Origin: Macrotrachela quadricornifera
Taxonomy: Eukaryota; Rotifera; Eurotatoria; Philodinida; Philodinidae
Assembly (NCBI GenBank): GCA_022393335.1
Contig: JAJEKB010021185.1
Coordinates: 2,010,277 to 2,074,276, forward strand
Direction: 5' to 3'
DNA: 64,000 nt
The position numbers were made by a program, and so were the translations under genes. Below the pieces are notes generated by a model that ran no database searches, had not been told where the DNA came from, and worked only from the letters and a program-made list of their open reading frames with translations. The first letter of the stretch is position 1; the number at the start of each line of letters is the position of its first letter. Of this stretch, positions 49,636 through 59,650 are shown one piece after another.

Positions 49636-51206
49636 CTATTTAGAATTTTTAGCCACAAGTGTAGACAGTCCATAAAGAAAATCGATCAAGTTGATTTGTT
49701 TTTGTTCATGTCGTTTATTTAATACATCAGCTTGTGCTCGAATATTACAGGTTCTGCTTTTTGATCCAATTTGAAAACCGCTATTAACTTTGGATAAATA
49801 TTGACGAAATGATAATTCCTCTCGCTGTAAGCACGTGAATAAATGCCAAACATTGGGATGATGTTTTTCGACCCGATTGTTAAATTTATTATGCCAGGCT
49901 ATAGATGAAAGAAATATATATATATATTTGAATAGTAAAAAAAACATTACTTTCACAAATATTATTTGTACGAAACTCGAGATTTGATACATTCCAATAT
50001 TTTTTTGGTACACGTTTTAACCATTGATTTTCAAAGTATTTAAAAAAATCGATCAATTCTTCAGGTGAATCATTTTTAAGAAGTTCGAAAGCTTCTTCTA
50101 TATGATCTTGAGGAAGAAGTGCAAGTGCCATTGTACTTCGACAAGCTAAACGTAAATCTTCATTCTCAAGATAAGCTGTAGAAAGACCAAGTGAATTTAT
50201 GTGTTTATAAAGAGACTGACTAAAATGGAAAAAGCATCCATGATGTATTGCACTTGGAAGCTAGAAAATAAAAATTAAATTAAATTATAATTCACAGGCT
50301 ACTGACTTTTTCTTTGATGACTTTGATTAAAGACATCTCAAAGTCTGACATCACGTGTTTCGGTTCAAACTTCATTTTCAATCGAGTAGCATGATCATTA
50401 AGTTCAAGAAACAGTTGTCTATAAATATCAGCTGTTTTACCGGATAAAAGACAAATCACACAAGGAAAGTCTAATAGAAAAAATCGAGACAGTGAATATT
50501 TCAAACAAATGTATGATCTTACTTTCTTGAAATTTTATTCCATGAATTGTATAAATTTGTTGAAATTGTTTAGGACATGTATCAAATGTACCATCAAAAA
50601 ACAGCCATTCAGACGAGAATAATACTTCAAGCTGTTTATCGGTTGCAAACACAATCATTCTTTTTTTTTTTATTATCTTATCGGTACATATAAATTTTAC
50701 ATTATTAAGTGTTTTCTGATAGAAGTCAGGAACATCAAAAACACTTGATGTTGGTAAAGGTGGTGTTGTTTTTCGACGAACACGATTAAGACCTGATTCT
50801 ATATTAAAAAAAAGCATTAGATGTTTCGATTCATGATAAACTTACTCATTTCAACAGCAACAGGTGCAAGAGTTAATGCTGTTGAAGATATATTTGAACG
50901 AGCTAATTCTTCTTCATATATTCTAGGTATAGAATTAGTTTCAGATTGTACTCTATCCTTCACTCTTTTCTTTAAGTTTCGAAGCTCGATTCGTTCTGGA
51001 TCAGGTATATGATAATGATGACCATTAGCTTTAAGAAATTGGTCGTTTTTGTTTGTGTGAATGGTAGCCAAACAGCCATCACTATGACAAACCCAATATT
51101 TCACTTTTTCCGTCGACTTTTTAAGTCGATGAATATATCCTGAGTAAACGAGCAAAGACTTGCCTCGATTCGAAGTGGTGAAAGAGATCGATGGTGGTTC
51201 GGTCAT
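49636..51206 (-). CDS. FLYWCH + MULE transposase, five exons, intact
   Basis: Exons (minus): 51206-50846, 50798-50523, 50470-50307, 50260-49951, 49898-49636. All are GT-AG and phases agree, giving 457 residues with no stop. A FLYWCH zinc finger spans about residues 10-68 (SNRGKSLLVYSGY, YWVCHSDGCLA, H-x-H pair in NGHHYH) and should bind the element ends. The MULE catalytic core follows: LFFDGTFD (first Asp, 189), VMSDFEMS (second Asp, 255), the HGCFFHFSQS C/H motif near 274-283, and a glutamate in NNICETWH (about 370) as the likely third carboxylate. It ends LIDFLYGLSTLVAKNSK. The preferred start is the Met before TEPPSISF, because upstream residues are not FLYWCH-like. It cuts and inserts the element with 9-bp staggering. 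Confidence 0.88.
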
Positions 51207-51418
51207 ACTTAGTTTGGTTGAATAAATAAAATAGTGTACGTAGCACGAACGTATGATCTGTAAAAACAAAAGAATGCGTATGATAAAAGATAAAGAAACA
51301 GTCGATTATTTCATCTATACAAGTATAACAGAGAAGAAAAGAATAAACAAGGACAGTTATTGGTAAATGTATTAACCACGATGAATTATTTTCATAGATC
51401 AGTAGATGGAGCTCACCA

Positions 51419-51566
51419 AGAAAAAAATTCGCTGAAAGGTTTTTCGCTCTCTCATTTTTCGCTATTATTTCTTTTCGCTGTAAATTATTTTCGCTAAATC
51501 GTTTTTTGCTGTTTTTTTTCGCTGAAAAAGTCATTCGCGGAAATACTTTTCGCTGAACGGACACCA
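51419..51566 (-). repeat. Right terminal array of GCGAAA motifs (as TTTCGC on +)
   Basis: Inverted partner of the left array: about nine TTCGCT/TTCGC(G/T) motifs within 150 bp, ending in TTTTCGCTGAACGGACACC next to the right target duplication. Confidence 0.85.
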
Positions 51567-51570
51567 TTTC

Positions 51571-51579
51571 GTAAAAACT
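51571..51579. repeat. Right 9-bp target-site duplication (GTAAAAACT)
   Basis: Matches 49296-49304 exactly and lies within the DGDRVFT codons of the Penelope ORF. Confidence 0.92.
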
Positions 51580-52489
51580 CTATCTCCATCTACTTCATCA
51601 TCATTTTCAACACATCCATCAATTCTTCCACGTGTTGATGGTGGTTCATCATTACTATCTTGTGGAAAATCATCTAGAAGTTTTTCTAATTTTTCATTTT
51701 GAAATTCATATTCGTCTTTAGCTATCTTTAAATAAAGTTCTGTTGCTTTAAGACGAAAATCTCTCGATAGTTGAAGTATGCTATCTTTGTTCTCCTGGGC
51801 CTGTTCACTAATAAGTGAATTATCGTCCACTGGGAGATGAAAGTCATACTGTGATATGATTTTTGGTATAACATCATAGGATATATGTGCGGCTACCAAA
51901 TCAAGATTTTTCTTTTTCTTTTGGTGACTTTTTAATACCGGTTTACGAAAAGTTCGGACATATATTTTCTGTTGCTCTGATGCAACATCTTCAAATGCCT
52001 TGAGTGCATCCCATTCATCTTTTCCGATAGAAGCATGATGAATTCTGTTAATACTCATTTTTTCTATACTTTTTTGTGGAATTTTTTATATAATCATACA
52101 TAAAATGATGTGCTCTTTTAGTAACGGCAAGGGCTGATTGATTGAAATTTTAATCAGACGAAAGTTCTTTCATATTTTGTGTAATCATATTATTAGAATG
52201 AAAGCATGCTGTTGCATATTGTGAAATCTTCTTTTCACAAAGTGCAATATTCGTCTTAGCCTTCCTTGTATGTGTTATATCAACTATTTCTTTTGCTCAA
52301 TGGTTTTTTTTCTTTATCCAATTAATAGAAATGTTGCCAGAGTTGGGTATTATAATTTTTATATACCCATTTATGATATGCTTCAATAGTATTTTTTTAC
52401 AAAAGCACAAACTTCGTTGAAAACATCTTTTAAGTCCAGTTTGACTTTATTATCATTATTAGCTTGATCTTTAAGATAAGCGAAAATTA

Positions 52490-52512
52490 TATAACCCCCA
52501 CCCCTCACCGTC
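52490..52512 (-). other. G-rich junction between two inverted Penelope copies
   Basis: On the minus strand the junction reads GGTGAGGGGTGGGGG, next to the 5' end of copy A and the truncated 5' end of copy B. It resembles degenerate bdelloid-type telomeric repeats (TGTGGG-like). EN-minus Penelope elements of bdelloids are known to join telomeric repeats. Only about 15 bp, so suggestive only. Confidence 0.35.
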
Positions 52513-53560
52513 ATGATATCAAATGTACATACAAATCTATTGAAGAGTCTTATTAATTTTTGGAATAAACTTGATAGCAACATTAAGTTGTCAGAAAACA
52601 TAGAGTACCTTGATGTTAAATTTGAGAATAGACGAGGTAAATTGGTAACTGCAGTTTATTATAAATCAGCATATGAACCATATTTCATCCCTTTCAGAGG
52701 TATACACGCACAACATAAAAAAAAAGAATATTCCAATTTGCAGCTCTAGTAAGAGCTATGAGGTATTGTTCAAGTTATGGTGCTTTTAAACGTGAAAAAG
52801 CCCATATTTGTATGTCGTTGCTATTGAACAAATATCCACTTAATTTTATTCTTAAACAATTTGAAAGAGTCATACAGACATTTCAATGTGCGGTACTAAC
52901 ACCAAACAATTTGTTTAATATAAGAAAAATCTTTCTTGATGCCGCAGATAATAAAACGAAGAAGGCTGGAATTGATTTTGAAGTTAACATTATGTGTCAC
53001 TTTTCCTTTTGTAAAGGGATGCATGATTTTTCGACCCGTTTTCATAAACTCTGAGACGATTGCTTTTCAGACACAGCCATTTGTAATGTGAAACCTATAG
53101 TCGATTCTAGAAGACTGGATAATCTGCAAGATTATCTTGTAAAAAAGAAACCAGATAGATCAGTACTGAAAACCAATACTTAATCAAACAGTTCCACATG
53201 ATAATTGTTGAATGTATTTATTCATACTGTTAATGGTTATTGTGTGTGCTCAACCTCAACATCAACAGCCATTCTTAAGACAATATTTAACAATACTTGA
53301 AGCCCTTCGGGCCAAAGTACATTGTCGTTGTTCTATTTTGTGTTATAATCTTGGGCCCCTCTACCCTTTGGTTTTTCTTGTATATCTTGTATTTTGTTTT
53401 TGTGAAGTTCTGAAGAAGTGTGGTTGAAATCTCACAGAAACCAGCCAATAAACCGATAAATACAAAATTATTTTTTTTTATTTATTTAAAAAAAAAATTA
53501 TTATTATCTTGAGTAAAAGTGTAGTGATCAGTTATATCTTGAAAAGAAAGAATTACCAAC
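52509..53560 (+). mobile_element. Penelope-like retroelement copy B, 5'-truncated
   Basis: Plus-strand copy, head-to-head with copy A. It starts within the reverse transcriptase just after the YIDD motif and keeps the thumb, C-terminal domain, 3' UTR and the same AT-rich tail as copy A. The 5' truncation is typical of reverse transcription that stopped early. Confidence 0.82.
52513..53181 (+). pseudogene. C-terminal part of Penelope-type reverse transcriptase
   Basis: Two frames (52513-52749 and 52758-53054) and a third segment to the TAA at 53181 align in order with copy A: NFWNKLDSNIKLSEN, SSYGAFKREKAHICMSLLLN, then FCKGMHDFSTRF and RRLDNLQDYLV. Frameshifts near 52745 and 53050 break it, and the catalytic palm is missing. 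It retains a stretch (YPLNFILKQFERV region) that copy A has lost, so it is not a duplicate of copy A. Confidence 0.82.
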
Positions 53561-53774
53561 CACTTTTATATATTTTTCAGTACATAATCTTGGGTAAAGT
53601 ATGTTGTCTTATTTATACTGTTTGTCTACCAATGTGCGTCATTTATTTCTTTTTTTTTGCATCTTCAGCTCGACGCTGGTTTTTCGCTGTAAACCACTAT
53701 CCACTTTTCTACAAATGCATCGATTGTCACCAACGGGTTCATATATTCTACTCACTTGGATCCGTAGTGTTCGC

Positions 53775-55025
53775 GTACGTAACTCGATTCAAACTCACAC
53801 AGCAAATTAATTCTCCAAAACAAGCTTCTATCCATTTGTTTCGCTCACTTCAAAGCAATGAATTCGAGTTCGATAGAAGATAGAACATTGCATGTCAAAT
53901 GAATTGTACTAAACATCGTTCTTCTCATCTATTTACTTCACGTCGAAGCTAGAGTTTCGAGTTCACCACCTGACAGAAGATCACATATCAAATGAATTCT
54001 GCTAATAAGGATTCTATTCACATATATGGTTCACTTCAAAGCAAAAGCTTCGAGTTCATCAGCTGACACCAGATCACATGTAAAATGAATTCTCACAACC
54101 AGAATTTGATTCACATATTTGGTTCACTTCGAAGAAAAGGATTCGAGTTTGTCAGCTGATAAAAGATCACATCTCGAATGAATTCTGTTAACTAGGGTTC
54201 GATTCATATATTTGGTTCACTTCGAAGAAAAATTTTCGAATTCACCAGTGAATAAAAGATCAAATGTCAAATGAATTGTGGTAACCAGAGTTCAATTTAC
54301 CTATTTGGTTCATTCTAAGTAAAAGGCTTCGAGTTCATCAAATGATTGAAGGTCGTATGTCGAATGAATTCTGATAACCAGGGTTCGATTTACTTATTTA
54401 ATTTACTTCAAAGCAAAGGTTTCAAGTTTGTCAGCTGATAGAAGATCACATATCAAATGAAATGTGTTAAATAGGGTTCTGTTCACGTATTTAATTCGTT
54501 TCGAAGCTAAAGTTTCGAGTTCGCCATCTGAGAGAAGATCGCATGCCAAATGAATTTTATTAACTATGGTTTCATTCGTCTATTTAGTTCACTTCAAAGT
54601 AAAGGTTTCGAGCCCGTCTATGGATAGAATATCGGATCTCAAATGAATTGTGCTAAAAAAGGTTCTTCTGATTTATTCGATTCACTTCGAAGCTAAAGTG
54701 CCGAGTTCATCCGCTAACATCAGATCACATATCAAATGAATTCTGTTAACCAGAATTCGATTCACGTATTTGATTCACTTCGAAGCAAAGGTTTCGAGTT
54801 TGTCAGTTGATACAAGATCACATGTCAAACGAATTCTGCTAACAAGGGTTCTATTCACATATTTGGTTCACTTCAAAATAAAGGTTTTGAGCTAGTCAGC
54901 TGGAGAAGATCAGATATCAAATGAAATCTGAGAACCAGGGTTCTGTTCACGTGTTTGGTTCACTTCGAAGCAAAAGTTTTGAGTTCATCAGCTGATAGAA
55001 GATCACATGTCAAATGAATTATTAT
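53775..55025 (+). repeat. 93-bp satellite, about 13 units
   Basis: The marker CGAGTT(C/T), or its variants, recurs at 53865, 53958, 54051, 54144, 54237, 54330, 54423, 54516, 54609, 54702, 54795, 54888 and 54980: exactly 93 bp each time except the last step of 92. Units contain AAGATCACATGTCAAATGAA, an AACCAGGGTTCGATTCA block and TTGGTTCACTTCGAAG. The strict period with about 15-25% divergence implies point mutation without indels. All six frames contain stops, so it is not coding. Confidence 0.95.
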
Positions 55026-55420
55026 AATTAAAGTGTTTTTCATATACCATGGGGCTTTAATGGATGCATTTGTTATTGGTAAGCGAAGAGAAGATGATGT
55101 TGCAGATGAATGTTTTGAAAGATATTTGCCAGGACTCTAGTTGCCTATTTTGTTTATTTCAAATGAATGAATTTCAAGTGGCCAGCTCATGAAAGATTGC
55201 ATGTCAAACGAACGATTATAACACTGAGGACAATGATTTTGTTTATCTATTGTGCTCAGTTCTATGCAGAGATTTCAAGTGGATAAACCGATAGATAGTC
55301 CCATGGCAAATGAATGATCATGAGAACAGTTGTATTCACCTATTTTACTTAGTTTGGAGCAAAGTTTTCGAGTTGATCAACTGATTGAAGTGTACACGGC
55401 GAATGAATAATTCGTAGGAA
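55026..55420 (+). repeat. Diverged edge of the 93-bp satellite
   Basis: Weakly recognisable further units (anchors near 55175, 55276 and 55369, the last step again 93 bp) with insertions and more substitutions, as expected for an array edge. Confidence 0.6.
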
Positions 55421-58042
55421 CACAGTTTCCCATGATTTTTGATTTTGGTCGATTGTTGACCTACTAAAATGAAAAGATATAATCATTTCTATATTCTTGC
55501 TAAAAATGTTTGGTATTCCTGAAATCGATGATTTTGTTATGAAAATATTTTTTCTAATTCTCCTCTAAAAACAAGCAATATTTAACCTTAGTTCATATCC
55601 CATTAAATTGAATAATTTTCGGTCTACAAATGCATTTATTTGGAGTTGGTTGCATACTTAATATAAAACAGAAGAAAAGGAATACGATCAAAAGCGATCT
55701 ATTGAAACACATGTATTTTCACTCTGAAGGGAATATGTAACCGTGCCCCAAAGTTTTTTTTGTTATATTTTACATTTAACTATATATCACTCAAATAGCT
55801 TTGCCTCTAGTTGGAAAAAATGAATCATTTGAAAATATGCTTCATAAGTGTCGTGGTCTTTGCAAACGAAGCAGTCTATCTTGATTAAAAATCGATAAGA
55901 AAAAATATTTCATACGCGATTTAGAGCACTGCAAACCAAACCGATGATTCGTTTCGGTTAATGAAGCTCTTAAATGTGGACGATTTGAACTCAATTATGG
56001 AGTGTTGTACATCTGACAGGTGGGAAAAACTGGAAGGCAAATGAATGTTTCTCGCTTTGCTTGTCAATAACTGCTTCAATATAAACCTTAGTAGGTCCTT
56101 TATCCCGCATGCACACTAACCCGAAAACTATTCTATAGAATCAATATTTTTTCTACAACTTTTTGCCGTTCTCCACTTTGGAGGTGAGGATACTTTAGTC
56201 CTTCTTCAACAGTTGTTAGTTGCTAATGATGAGTTAAGAAGCGCTACAACGATCAAAAAGTTCTTTGAATCTAGTATCAATGCTTTTGGTCCAGCAAAAT
56301 GATAGAATGAGAATGACGGAATTTTTGTTCCCTGCTTGAACAATCAAGATATAAAAGAATGAGATAGATGCAGAGGTTAGCAAAATTATAAGATTCTCTC
56401 TCTAGTTTTGGAAACAATAAACATTTCTTTAGCTAAAAACTCTCGATCACTTCGGTGAGATGTTGTTTTTTTTTGAAAAAGATTTTAAACTCACTTCTGA
56501 TTTTCCTACAAGACGGGTTCCTATGAATATTCAAAACCAACGGCAAATCGATTCCCAGGATCTCTCGGGTGCGCTACTCTCGACCATAGTTATCCAAACA
56601 CTGTTGTGTTCCTTGCCGATCTACGATCAATTTCTGAAGTGATTCACTTAATTCCATATTCATGCTTTTAGCTACTTTGGTTGATTTTTAATCGATAGAC
56701 TCACAAAGAGAATTTTAGAAAGTGGAGCTCGGATTTCAGTCTGACATTATAAGATGGACTGGTACAGAAATTATGGGGAAACCGTTTTGTGATAAAAATG
56801 CAATACTATGAATATTTTCTAAGGAAGTTCAAGAAAATGTGACATTTCCTTTGTATTGTTCTCTTTCCATTACCATTGATGAAGTTTTAGGAAAAGTTGA
56901 CGTCATATTTCTATTTCCTCCTTTCGATTTACTATTATTGGATTCTCTGAAGTTCAGACGCTGTTCTAACCCTTTATTGTACAGTGTTATTTATCTAATC
57001 TCTTCTGAAGATACGCTGATTACTGTTAATCGTTACGTTGTTGCTCTGTCAATGGCTTACATATAGGAAAAGAAAAGTTGAATATGATTATTTCATGCTA
57101 ATGTGAACATTGCTTTCAGAAGAGGCTTTCTTAGCAGTACCTTAGAATCGTTTTTGAAAACAGTCATTTTCATTGTTCGAAAAGGTTTCTTAACCGAGAA
57201 AAACATTTGTCATTTTTCTGAATCTTCAGATTCCACTGCGTTGCTGATGATTATCTACAATAGGAATGTAACGGTGACGATCATTTACCGGTTTACTAGT
57301 GACTGGCTAGCGGTATCGATCATAACTGTTGTACCGATTATCAGTATCCATAAGTCGCCGCTTCAACGGTAGACATTAGGATCTATCGTTGTCCATCAGT
57401 ATTCACTGACACACATCACTACTCATCTGTATTCACAGTTATCCACCAGTACTCGCCAGCATTATATAGCCATCAGTGTTGGTTCAGGACTAGCCACTGG
57501 ATGCCCCATCTGCCTTTGTATTCTCTACGACTGGGCGTCTATTAAGGTTCCTCTCAAAGGAACTGTATGAACAATTAGATCAGTTCCTATCAGAAAAACT
57601 GTTCCAATAGTTCAGTTCTTTAGAACTGAACTGAACTGTCCAATCTTTAGTGTCTGTGTAACTAATCTATGATTTATTAAACGATCAGTAGCTCAAGAGA
57701 CTCACTGATCCTGAAGGACTATCATATAGGAGTACCCTTAGGCCTTCAAGAACTATATTATAAAGTTACCCTTAGGACCCAAGTCTGTTTCCTACCTTTG
57801 ATTAGCTGTAGTGAAGTTTAATAGAAACCAACTATTCTGCACAATTAACAGCTACGTCAGAAACTAACACTTGAACCGAATGTTGTACAAACTGGGAATG
57901 CAGACTCTTTTCTATAAACTGGAGAATATATATATTTACGCGTCTACCGAGTATGACTAACTTGAATCCTGAGTTGGCGGGAAATTTCCCAGTTATAGAT
58001 AGGAAGAACCTGTCTCCTGATTTATTTGAAAAATTCTAAGCT
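55421..58042. other. Intergenic, no gene supported
   Basis: Plus-strand frames at 56460-56642, 56839-57066 and 57103-57372 have no recognisable domains, and the last lacks an ATG at its start. 57610-57631 holds a hairpin with 10-bp perfect arms (GTTCAGTTCT / AGAACTGAAC). Some blocks near 57740 and 57770 (ACCCTTAGG) recur, hinting at an old repeat. Confidence 0.4.
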
Positions 58043-58758
58043 ACAAAATTTCATTTTTAACAGCAGCGAAATTATATAATAGCAAAATCCTACCCCTAAC
58101 AAGATGTACAATGAATATATGAAATCTGCCTTTGTAGAAAATGTCTACAAAAGTACATTGCATACAACATCACCATATCTTGTCATAAATTGATATTGCA
58201 CAAGTACACCTACACTATTTCATAATGAGTAATACATAATCATTAGAGTGTTTTTCTTTCCTCTACATATATGTTAACCCGTTAACTGTTAAATTTTTTT
58301 GAAACCAAATAGTGAACTTTTCACAAAATAACTTTTGATACACAGAAATGCAGGAACATTATCGATATGAAACATCAAAGGCAAGAGAGAGAGCGCCAGT
58401 GAGCATAAGTTGTTAGAGTGGATACGGCGCATGCAAAGAAACCCGAGTTAAGAAGTTATACTCTGCATTTTTCCCATAAACATTGCTTTGACGTATATAT
58501 ACCGCAATAACAGTTAATGGATAAGCTGTTTTAAACTAGTGAACTGACGTCATCTATATTAAAATCCATCAGTTTGCTAGTTTAGAACAGCCAAATGCAT
58601 ACATACAGGAAAGAAAAACACTCCAATGATTATGTATTACTCACTATGAAATAGTGTAGGTGTACTTGTGCAATATCAATTTATGACAAGATATGGTGAT
58701 GTTGTATGCAATGTACTTTTGTAGAAATTTTCTACAAAGGCAGATTTCATATATTCAT

Positions 58759-58767
58759 TGTATATCT
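58759..58767. repeat. Left 9-bp target duplication (TGTATATCT)
   Basis: Matches 59583-59591 (CGTATATCT) at 8 of 9 positions. The left arm of the host palindrome supports TGTATATCT-type sequence as the original site. Confidence 0.75.
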
Positions 58768-59582
58768 GATATGGTGTCCATATCGCGAAAAAAACAAGCG
58801 AAAAACAAATTCACGAAGGGATAATTCAGCGAAACTATAAATTAGCGAGAGGACATTCAGCGAAAACGCATATAACGAATGTTTTTTAGCGAAAATAAAA
58901 ACTCGCAAAGATGCAAAACAGCGAAATGAAAAACAGCGAAAGCGAATATAGCGAAAAAATCTAGTCATGTCGTCATGCGCATTCCGATTCGATCAACATA
59001 TGTCGCATGCCGCTCTATTCAATACTGTATGACCTCTAGCTAACATGAACTTCATCTACTATATATATACATGAATACACAAGCATCCACCATCATTCTT
59101 TTCTTCTTCTTTGTTCAGTGGATGAGCCCTCGACCATTCCTACTAGTGCACACGTTGATTTTTTCCAACATATCGTTCGTTGGTTTTTTCCCAACATGTA
59201 CGCAATACCGTCACACAGCGCCTCTAAGTATTGGCCAAACGATTCGATCAAGAAGAGATCGATTTGACGGAGTATCTGAATGGATTATCAATTCTTGTTG
59301 CGAAGGATGCCAAAGCCAAAGATTGAAATGGTTTTTCATTAAAAAATGTGTATCTATATTTTGCTCCAAAAAGTTCTTCTTTAACTGATATCAATAAAAA
59401 GAATAGTTCTTTGCGCTCTCTTAACTTTCGCTAAAAATCATTTCGTTAAATTACCTTCCGCTCAAAAGCGCTTTTGCAATTTTAGATTTCGCAATTTTGA
59501 CGTTCGCTCAATTTTTTTCGCTAGATACCCCTTTCGCTAGAAAATCTTCGCGATATTGCTTTTCGCTAGAGGCGAACCATAC
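58768..59582 (+). mobile_element. Non-autonomous Mutator-like element, 815 bp
   Basis: The ends GATATGGTGTCC (left) and GTATGGTTCGCC (right, read inward) resemble the right end of the element at 49305-51570. Each is followed by an inward-pointing array of GCGAAA-type motifs (58785-58953 and 59408-59577). It retains only the C-terminal end of a transposase and so depends on a related source element. It inserted in one arm of a foldback element. Confidence 0.85.
59198..59326 (+). pseudogene. Residual C-terminus of a MULE transposase
   Basis: In the frame ending at TGA 59324-59326 the sequence reads VLAKRFDQEEIDLTEYLNGLS and ILVAKDAKAKD. These align with VLNKRHEQKQINLIDFLYGLS and TLVAKNSK at the C-terminus of the intact transposase at 49636-51206. 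An in-frame TAA lies just before VLAKRF. The FLYWCH and catalytic domains are absent. The longer open frame at 59071-59388 in another register is a shadow of this remnant. Confidence 0.75.
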
Positions 59583-59650
59583 CGTATATCTTGTTACGAG
59601 TATGATTTTGCTATTATATAATTTCACTGCCGTTAAAAATGAAATTTTGT

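Larger units (their letters stand above)
49305..51570 (-). mobile_element. Autonomous Mutator-like (MULE) DNA transposon, 2,266 bp
   Basis: Flanked by a perfect 9-bp duplication, the hallmark of the Mutator superfamily. The ends are imperfect inverted repeats (left GGGGAGGTTGC..CAGCGAAA; right, read inward, GAAATGGTGTCCGTTCAGCGAAA), each continuing into about 150-170 bp of scattered GCGAAA-type motifs pointing inward. It encodes one apparently intact transposase on the minus strand. It inserted into the Penelope ORF. The perfect duplication and intact gene suggest a recent insertion. A related defective copy lies at 58768-59582. Confidence 0.92.
46975..52508 (-). mobile_element. Penelope-like retroelement copy A, interrupted by a Mutator-like transposon
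   Basis: On the minus strand it runs from a 5' boundary near 52508 to an AT-rich 3' tail ending near 46975. The tail is shared, in inverted orientation, with copy B at about 53440-53560 (AAACCGA, then GAGTAA.AGTGTAGTGAT and TATATCTTGAAAAGAAAGAAT). The element carries a long N-terminal region plus a Penelope-type reverse transcriptase. No GIY-YIG endonuclease could be seen, as in the EN-minus Athena/Coprina group known from bdelloid telomeric regions. The block 49305-51570 is a later insertion. Confidence 0.82.
47348..52508 (-). pseudogene. Penelope-type reverse transcriptase ORF, broken
   Basis: Once the inserted transposon and one target copy are discounted, the frame from ATG 52058 to 51571 continues directly and in phase into 49304-48416, giving one long frame. 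Motifs include FLPKTHKPGTPLRPIM, DVTDLYTMI, GGAMGSPLTLTIAN and the catalytic YIDDLFIIS (about 47975-48001), followed by the Penelope thumb KKNIPFATVVRAIRYSSSY. The C-terminus reads RRLDNLQDYLV and stops at 47348. Breaks: an in-frame TAA at 48413-48415, frameshifts near 47650 and 47470, the 2.27-kb insertion, and scattered stops in the 52059-52500 upstream coding remnant. It encoded the enzyme for target-primed or telomere-primed reverse transcription and is now inactive. Confidence 0.85.
58043..59650. repeat. Foldback element with about 220-bp arms, right arm split by a Mutator-like insertion
   Basis: The left arm is 58043-58262. The right arm is 58605-58767 continuing at 59583-59650. The arms match almost perfectly over long stretches (for example TTGCACAAGTACACCTACAC and its complement), and the outer part (ACAAAATTTCATTTTTAAC) is matched only when the 58768-59582 block is skipped. 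Inside the loop a smaller inverted repeat (CTGTTTTAAACTAGTGAACTGACG / CAGTTTGCTAGTTTAGAACAG) lies at about 58526-58592. Confidence 0.85.

Noticed and set aside
53775..55020. Satellite as a 31-residue coding repeat (93 is divisible by 3)
   Set aside because: All six frames of a typical unit contain stop codons.
53775..55420. CRISPR array
   Set aside because: The whole 93-bp unit is repeated, with no unique spacers, and the host is a eukaryote.
57477..57860. Second LTR (starts TGTTGG, ends near TTAACA)
   Set aside because: No consistent 3' end, no target duplication and no ordered TATA/AATAAA signals.
59071..59388. Independent 105-residue gene captured by the 815-bp element
   Set aside because: Another register of the same DNA encodes the residual MULE transposase C-terminus, so this frame is a shadow.
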